A stretch of DNA of 64,000 nucleotides. Source: an uncultured Prevotellaceae bacterium (GTDB lineage Bacteria > Bacteroidota > Bacteroidia > Bacteroidales > Bacteroidaceae). Of this stretch, positions 58,671 to 64,000 are shown piece by piece. The stretch lies in contig CAMJFC010000001.1 of NCBI GenBank assembly GCA_946404865.1, forward strand, positions 1 to 64,000, given 5' to 3'. Both the position numbers and the translations under genes were made by a program. Position 1 is the stretch's first letter. Each line of letters starts with the position of its first letter. Below the pieces are notes generated by a model. The model saw only the letters and a list, made by a program, of their open reading frames with translations, had not been told where the DNA came from and did no database searches.

Positions 58671-58793
58671 TATCATCATAATGATATCATATCCCTATTC
58701 AGTTTAGTATCCAAACTGCCAAGACCCGTGATTCGGTTACTCGGCAGCTGGTTCATAAGCAACTAAAAAGGAAAGTAAACAAATTTAACAATC
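58671..58793 (+). promoter_or_regulatory. rpsI-rpsB spacer with CTGCC...GGCAG stem
   Basis: The 123-bp spacer contains an AT palindrome (ATATCAT...ATGATAT) and a stem formed by CTGCC (58716-58720) and GGCAG (58743-58747). An S2-responsive leader is possible; no promoter box of the local type was seen. Confidence 0.3.
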
Positions 58794-59615
58794 ATGTCAA
58801 GAACAAATTTTGAACAACTGCTGGAGGCTGGTTGCCACTTCGGACACCTCCGCCGTAAATGGAATCCCGCTATGGCTCCTTATATCTTCATGGAGCGCAA
58901 TGGCATTCACATCATCGACCTTCACAAGACTGTGGCTAAGATTGACGACGCCGCAGAAGCACTGAAGCAAATTGCTAAGTCAGGAAAGAAAATCCTGTTC
59001 GTCGCTACTAAAAAACAGGCCAAGAACATTGTCGCCGAGAAGGCTACAAGCATCAATATGCCCTACGTCATCGAGCGTTGGCCGGGCGGTATGCTCACCA
59101 ACTTCCCCACCATCCGTAAGGCTGTGAAAAAAATGTCGAACATCGACAAACTGATGAGTGACGGCACCTATGCCAACCTCTCAAAACGCGAGTTGCTGCA
59201 AGTGACACGTCAGCGTGCCAAACTGGAGAAGAACCTCGGTTCTATCGCCGACCTGACCCGTCTGCCTTCTGCCCTCTTCGTGGTCGATGTGATGAAAGAG
59301 AACATTGCTGTGAAGGAAGCCAACCGTCTGGGTATCCCTGTGTTCGGTATCGTTGATACCAACTCCGACCCCAACGACATCGACTTCGTGATTCCCGCTA
59401 ACGACGACGCTAAGGACAGCATCGACGTGATTCTGACCGCTTGCTGCGAGGCCATCGCAGAGGGTCTGGAAGAGCGCAAAGCAGAGAAAGCTGACGAGAA
59501 AGCTGCTTCAGAGCAGAGCGAAGAGGCTGTTGAGGAACGTCCGCGCCACACTGCCCGCCGCAACCGCAAGGAAGAGGCTGCTGAGGCTGAGACTGAGGCA
59601 CCCGCAGCAGAATAA
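58794..59615 (+). CDS. rpsB: 30S ribosomal protein S2
   Basis: 273 residues: LLEAGCHFGHLRRKWNPAMA, FVATKKQAKNIVAEKA, YVIERWPGGMLTNFPTIRK and the LGIPVFGIVDTNSDPNDIDF motif. The C-terminal tail after residue 235 is Ala/Glu-rich with a basic patch (RPRHTARRNRK). tsf follows, the usual rpsB-tsf pair. Confidence 0.98.
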   Translation: MSRTNFEQLLEAGCHFGHLRRKWNPAMAPYIFMERNGIHIIDLHKTVAKIDDAAEALKQIAKSGKKILFVATKKQAKNIVAEKATSINMPYVIERWPGGMLTNFPTIRKAVKKMSNIDKLMSDGTYANLSKRELLQVTRQRAKLEKNLGSIADLTRLPSALFVVDVMKENIAVKEANRLGIPVFGIVDTNSDPNDIDFVIPANDDAKDSIDVILTACCEAIAEGLEERKAEKADEKAASEQSEEAVEERPRHTARRNRKEEAAEAETEAPAAE

Positions 59616-59654
59616 ACAAAATCAATGTTGAACCCATAACGAAAAAATAAAACA

Positions 59655-60647
59655 ATGGCTGTTACAATAGCAGATATTCAGAAACTGCGCAAAATGACAG
59701 GTGCCGGATTGGCAGACTGCAAAAAGGCTCTCACTGAGGCTGAGGGCGACATCGAGAAAGCTATCGAGCTGGTGCGTCAGCGTGGACTCGCCATCGCCGC
59801 TAAACGTTCTGACCGCGAGACCTCTAATGGTTGCGTGCTCGTGAAAGTGGTTGAGGGCTTCGGCGCTATGATCGCCCTGAAATGCGAGACCGACTTCGTG
59901 GCCAATGGTAAGGACTTCATCGCCCTGACACAGGCTATCCTCGACGCCGCTGTCGAGAACAAGTGCAAGAGCTTGGACGAGGTGAAGGAACTCACGCTCG
60001 CTACTGGCGAGAAAGTGGCCGACGCTGTCGTGCAGCGCTCGGGTATCACCGGTGAGAAGATGGAACTCGACGGTTACAACTTCATCGAGGGCGACAACAT
60101 CTACACCTACAACCACCAGAACAAAAACATCCTCTGCACCATGGTGCAGCTCAACAAAGCCGCTGAGGAACAGGGTCACAACATGACTCTGCAGGTGGCT
60201 AACACCAACCCCATGGGTCTCGATGTGGACAGCATCCCAGAGTCGGTGAAAGAGAGCGAGCTCAAGGTGGCCATCGAGAAGACCAAAGAGGAGCAGGTGA
60301 AGAAGGCTGTGGAGGCTGCCCTGAAGAAGGCCGGTTTCAACCTCTATATCGCTGAGAACGAGGAGCACATCGCTGAAGGTATCGCCAAGAAGGAGATTAC
60401 CGAAGAGCAGGCTCAGGAAATCCGCGACTTGAAGGTGCGCGTGGCTGAGGAGAAAGCTGCCAATCTGCCCGCACAAATGGTGCAGAACATCGCTCAGGGC
60501 CGCTTGCAGAAGTTCTTCAAGGACAACTGCCTGGTGAAACAGGACTACATCTGGGACACCAAGATGACCGTGACCGACTATCTGAAGGCTGCCGACAAAG
60601 AGCTGAAGGTGGTTGACTTCAAACGCTTCACACTCCGTGCCGAGTAA
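59655..60647 (+). CDS. tsf: Elongation factor Ts
   Basis: 330 residues; EF-Ts recharges EF-Tu with GTP. The N-terminal UBA-like domain has KLRKMTGAGLADCKKAL, followed by GAMIALKCETDFVANG and the coiled-coil region. It ends the ribosomal operon at a terminator. Confidence 0.98.
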   Translation: MAVTIADIQKLRKMTGAGLADCKKALTEAEGDIEKAIELVRQRGLAIAAKRSDRETSNGCVLVKVVEGFGAMIALKCETDFVANGKDFIALTQAILDAAVENKCKSLDEVKELTLATGEKVADAVVQRSGITGEKMELDGYNFIEGDNIYTYNHQNKNILCTMVQLNKAAEEQGHNMTLQVANTNPMGLDVDSIPESVKESELKVAIEKTKEEQVKKAVEAALKKAGFNLYIAENEEHIAEGIAKKEITEEQAQEIRDLKVRVAEEKAANLPAQMVQNIAQGRLQKFFKDNCLVKQDYIWDTKMTVTDYLKAADKELKVVDFKRFTLRAE

Positions 60648-60686
60648 TCAGCTGAGAATATCGGAATACCAAAAATAAGATAGCGT

Positions 60687-60720
60687 AGAGACGTCACTTG
60701 GGTGGCGTCTCTATTGTTTT
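60687..60720 (+). terminator. Intrinsic terminator of the ribosomal operon
   Basis: AGAGACGTCAC pairs with GTGGCGTCTCT (one G-T pair) across a 4-nt loop, followed by ATTGTTTT. Confidence 0.85.
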
Positions 60721-60741
60721 CAACTGTTAAAACTGAACCCT

Positions 60742-61359
60742 ATGAAGATTTTTGCAGTCGGAATGAACTATGCGCTACACAATAAAGAGCTGCATGGTAC
60801 GTTAAATAAAACGGCGGAGCCTGTCATCTTCACAAAAGCTGACTCCGCGCTGCTCAAAGACCACAAGCCTTTCTTCCTCCCTGAGGAGATGGGACGGGTG
60901 GACTATGAGACGGAAGTGGTGGTACGTATCTGCCGCTTAGGGAAGGGGATTCCCGAGCGGTTCGCCCATCGTTACTACGATGCGGTGACCGTGGGCATTG
61001 ATTTCACGGCACGCGACCTGCAGACACGACTGCGCAGCGAGGGCTTGCCTTGGGAGCTCTGTAAGGGGTTCGACGGGTCGGCCGTCATCGGCGACTGGGT
61101 GCCCGTAGAGCAGTTACAGGATGTGCAGAACCTTCGTTTCCACCTCGATGTGAACGGGCAGACGGTGCAGCAAGGGTGTACAGCCGATATGCTCTACCGC
61201 ATCGATGAGCTGATTGCTTTCATCAGCCGATATTTTACACTTAAAACGGGCGACTTGCTCTATACCGGTACACCGGCAGGAGTGGGACCCGTGCATATCA
61301 ACGACCAACTTACAGGCTATCTCGAAGACCGTAAAGTGTTGGAGATGAGGGTGAAGTAA
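60742..61359 (+). CDS. Fumarylacetoacetate hydrolase family protein
   Basis: A 205-residue single-domain FAH protein: FAVGMNYALHNKEL at the N-terminus, VIFTKADSALL, the metal ligands in YETEVVVRI (E..E pattern), VGIDFTARDLQ and DLLYTGTPAGVGPV. Relatives act as acylpyruvases or oxaloacetate decarboxylases, hydrolysing or decarboxylating short beta-keto acids. The exact substrate is not decidable. It lies between tsf and porU. Confidence 0.88.
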   Translation: MKIFAVGMNYALHNKELHGTLNKTAEPVIFTKADSALLKDHKPFFLPEEMGRVDYETEVVVRICRLGKGIPERFAHRYYDAVTVGIDFTARDLQTRLRSEGLPWELCKGFDGSAVIGDWVPVEQLQDVQNLRFHLDVNGQTVQQGCTADMLYRIDELIAFISRYFTLKTGDLLYTGTPAGVGPVHINDQLTGYLEDRKVLEMRVK

Positions 61360-61432
61360 GTTTCACGTTAAGTTGTAGAGGTTAGGTCAGTCATACGAAA
61401 CGGAGTTAAGATAAGGAGACAAGAAACAAGTA

Positions 61433-64000
61433 ATGAAACGATATTTCCTATTGTCAATCTTGATGTTCTGGGTACTCATGGCGAGTGCGCAGCGTTTCTT
61501 CAATCTGACTGCCGACGAGGTCAGTATCGACTCCGTATTGCCCCATTTCACATACGCTGTGCCGCTGGATGAACATTATGATGACTCGCTATATATCACG
61601 ACCATCGAATATCCTGAGTTCATCGACATGTCGGCCTCTGACATCGCCCGTTACCATGCCATCACGACCGCCCCGCTGCCCGAGCTGCCCAAGGTGAACA
61701 CTCAGGTGGTGGTGTCGCGCAAGAAAGGCACACTCGAAGTGGATTTCGTGCCTTTGGTCTGTCGCGAGGGTAAATACCGCATCCTGGCCAGTTTTATGTT
61801 GCGCGTGGAGTCGCGTCCTAAAACTGTGAACCGTCGTGCGGCAGTCCATGCCAACCGCTATGCCGAGCATTCCATTCTGGCTACGGGGCGTTGGGCGAAA
61901 ATCAGTGTCGCCAACTCGGGTGTCTGTCAGTTGACCGATGAGGTCATCCGTAAAGCTGGCTTTTCCGACATGAGCCGTGTGAAAATCTACGGCTATGGAG
62001 GTGCCTTGCAGAATGAGCAACTCAACGAGAGCGACCTCATCGCCCTCGACGACTTGAAAGAGGTGCCGACCTGCACTGTGGGCGGGCGACGGCTGTTCTA
62101 CGGGCAGGGTCCCGTGACGTGGGCGAGTCCCGCCACGATGCGCCGCACACGCAATCCCTATTCTAACTATGGCTACTACTTCATCACTGAGAGCGAGGGA
62201 GAACCGCTGTCGGTGGATAGTGCTACGTTTGTCGGTGCTTTCTATCCCTCGGCCGCCGACTACCATGTGCTGCACGAAGTGGATAATTACGCTTGGTTTA
62301 ACGGTGGGCGCAACCTCTTTGAAAACACTCCCGTCAACGTCGGTTCATCGAAAGATTATACCATCGGCAAGGCCGGACAGGGTGCCGACGGGCGTATTGC
62401 TGTCTGTGTCTCGGGCGGCACGTCCAGTACTGTGCAGGTGACGGTCAATGACTCGATTGTGGGAACTCTCCGTTTCACGCTCGGCGAATATGACAGTGGC
62501 AACCAGGCCGTCGGCAATTTTGTCATCCCGGATTTGAAGGAACAGAACACGGTGCGTATCACTCCTCTCTCTGGTGGTCCCATCCGTCTCGATTATATCG
62601 ATGTCTATACCTCCGACGCGCGACCCGTGCCATCGCTCTCATCGTCAGCCTTTCCGGCGGCGGAGTATGTGTATAACATCACCAACCAAGACCTCCATGC
62701 CGACCCCGCCGTCGATATGGTCATCATCATACCCACCACGCAACACTTGCGCACGCAGGCACAGCGGTTGGCCGACTTCCACCAGCAGCACGACGGATTG
62801 AGGGTGCGTGTCGTGCCCGCCGACGAACTCTTCAATGAGTTCTCCTCCGGCACGCCCGATGCCAATGCCTACCGCCGCTATCTGAAAATGCACTACGACC
62901 GGGCGGAGACCGAGGCGGATATGCCGCGGTTCCTCTTGCTTTTCGGCGACAGCTATTGGGATAACCGCATGGTGACCCCTGAATGCCGTCAATTCTCACC
63001 CGACGACTTCCTCCTCTGCTTCGAAAGCGAAAACTCGTTCAGCAAAACCGACTGCTATGTCGATGACGGCTTCTTCTGTCTGCTCGACGATGGCGAGGGC
63101 GTCAGCCTGCAACTGCGCGACAAACAGGATGTGGCAGTGGGACGACTTCCCGTGCGGAATGACTCGGAAGCCAAGGTCGTAGTTGACAAAACCATCGCTT
63201 ACGTGCAAAATGAGGATGCGGGTCCATGGCAGAACATCATCATGTTCATGGGCGATGACGGCGATAACAACACGCACATGAATGATGTGAATAGTGTGGC
63301 CGACATCATCGAAAAAGAGTATCCGGGCTATCATGTCAAAAAAGTGATGTGGGACGCCTATGTCAGGGAGGTGTCGTCCACTGGTGGCACTTATCCCGAT
63401 GTGGAAAAAATCATCAAGCAGCAACAGGCCGATGGTGCTCTCATCATGGACTATGGCGGTCACGGGTCGGAAATCAGTATCTCGCACGAACATGTGCTCT
63501 CACTCTCTCATTTCCAGCAGTTTACCAACAAACACTTGCCGATGTGGGTCACGGCGTCGTGTAATATCATGCCTTTCGACGGTACGAAAACCAATATCGG
63601 CGAGGAGGCGGTGCTCAACAGCCGTGGAGGTGCGGTGGCTTTCTTAGGCACCACGCGCGAGGTGTGGACCAACTACAACAAGGTCATCAACAGGGCCTTC
63701 ATGCGACAGGTGCTCACACTGGTTGACGGCAAACCGCTGCCTGTCGGTGAAGCGGTAAGACTCACCAAAAACCACCTCATCACATCGGGTGAAGACACTT
63801 CGAACAACAAATTGCATTATGTGCTCTTGGGCGACCCCGCGATGGCGCTCAACCTGCCTGCGCTGAATATCGTGATAGATAGCATCAACGGGGAACCTGT
63901 TGGCAAAGGCAACGATCCCCAGCTCAGTTCTGGTGCTACAGTGCGTGTGTCTGGCCATGTGGCAAATGCCGAGGGCGGCATCGACAGCTCGTTCAATGGA
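61433..64000 (+). CDS. porU: Type IX secretion sortase PorU (3' cut by window)
   Basis: 856 codons are present and the frame is still open at the window end. PorU is the C25 cysteine protease that cleaves the C-terminal signal of type IX cargo and links it to A-LPS on the cell surface. It starts MKRYFLLSILMFWVLMASAQ (signal peptide) after a GGAG ribosome site, has an N-terminal propeptide-like region, VKIYGYGGALQNEQ and the gingipain-like catalytic domain from about residue 425, with MDYGGHGSE (His near 676) and WVTASCNIMPFD (Cys near 710). The sorting tails on two window proteins are its expected substrates. Confidence 0.93.
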   Translation, partial: MKRYFLLSILMFWVLMASAQRFFNLTADEVSIDSVLPHFTYAVPLDEHYDDSLYITTIEYPEFIDMSASDIARYHAITTAPLPELPKVNTQVVVSRKKGTLEVDFVPLVCREGKYRILASFMLRVESRPKTVNRRAAVHANRYAEHSILATGRWAKISVANSGVCQLTDEVIRKAGFSDMSRVKIYGYGGALQNEQLNESDLIALDDLKEVPTCTVGGRRLFYGQGPVTWASPATMRRTRNPYSNYGYYFITESEGEPLSVDSATFVGAFYPSAADYHVLHEVDNYAWFNGGRNLFENTPVNVGSSKDYTIGKAGQGADGRIAVCVSGGTSSTVQVTVNDSIVGTLRFTLGEYDSGNQAVGNFVIPDLKEQNTVRITPLSGGPIRLDYIDVYTSDARPVPSLSSSAFPAAEYVYNITNQDLHADPAVDMVIIIPTTQHLRTQAQRLADFHQQHDGLRVRVVPADELFNEFSSGTPDANAYRRYLKMHYDRAETEADMPRFLLLFGDSYWDNRMVTPECRQFSPDDFLLCFESENSFSKTDCYVDDGFFCLLDDGEGVSLQLRDKQDVAVGRLPVRNDSEAKVVVDKTIAYVQNEDAGPWQNIIMFMGDDGDNNTHMNDVNSVADIIEKEYPGYHVKKVMWDAYVREVSSTGGTYPDVEKIIKQQQADGALIMDYGGHGSEISISHEHVLSLSHFQQFTNKHLPMWVTASCNIMPFDGTKTNIGEEAVLNSRGGAVAFLGTTREVWTNYNKVINRAFMRQVLTLVDGKPLPVGEAVRLTKNHLITSGEDTSNNKLHYVLLGDPAMALNLPALNIVIDSINGEPVGKGNDPQLSSGATVRVSGHVANAEGGIDSSFNG

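Overview
The window is chromosomal DNA of a Bacteroidota member, most likely a Prevotella-type Bacteroidales. Support comes from many upstream boxes of the form TAnnTTTG (the Bacteroidetes -7 element) where sigma70 boxes would be expected, a type III glutamine synthetase, a PorU sortase with type IX secretion C-terminal tails on surface proteins, DUF4290 and DUF4890 genes, GH106 and GH2 glycosidases, and a gene order tsaB-DUF4290-murA-rimM-dxr-rseP. No phage, integrase, transposase or CRISPR array was seen.

Layout. 1-6.8 kb: end of an HTH protein, tRNA-Leu(CAA), manC, HIT protein, greA, a cysteine desulfidase-family gene and dsbD. 6.9-13.2 kb: a small membrane protein, a large nuclease-helicase, two tandemly duplicated outer-membrane beta-barrel genes and a decayed surface-protein gene. 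13.4-17 kb: clpS, clpA and aat, a compact bacterial N-degron pathway. 17-22 kb: two secreted proteins sharing a cohesin-like module (one also with a dockerin-like tail) and a 70-residue peptide. 22-38 kb: a hydrolase fusion, DUF1846, GH2, a TonB receptor, a Spy-like protein, a GH106 rhamnosidase and a 1625-residue pectinesterase; the enzymes suit pectin and plant glycan use. 38-51 kb: glnN, dapL, then the isoprenoid, peptidoglycan and tRNA-modification block rseP-dxr-rimM-murA-DUF4290-tsaB, divergent from yicC-gmk-nadD-glycosyltransferase. 51.5-57.4 kb: a surface-glycan locus with flippase, LicD transferase, opine-type dehydrogenase, a nucleotidyltransferase fused to a PLP enzyme, and a hexapeptide acyltransferase. 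57.6-64 kb: rplM-rpsI-rpsB-tsf, a FAH-family enzyme and the start of porU.

The most unusual feature at larger scale is the intergenic DNA. Many gaps are filled by short-period repeats (7-10 nt units) and GC-rich palindromes belonging to a few families. In the coding sense, arrays behind stop codons are G-rich and carry TAA or TGA once per 7-nt unit, so three units close all three frames; dxr and dapL both read through two units and stop in the third. Arrays in front of start codons are G-poor and stop-free. Several protein C-termini (Dxr, DapL, ClpA, a glycosyltransferase) are encoded by repeat DNA, and one repeat-like block sits in frame inside the GH106 gene.

The best candidate for an undescribed pathway is the 53-57.4 kb locus: a CobD-like PLP domain joined to a LicC-like nucleotidyltransferase, beside LicD and an opine dehydrogenase, which could make and attach a CDP-activated amino-alcohol and an N-(carboxyalkyl) amino acid to a surface glycan. 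This is inference from domain logic and needs biochemical proof.
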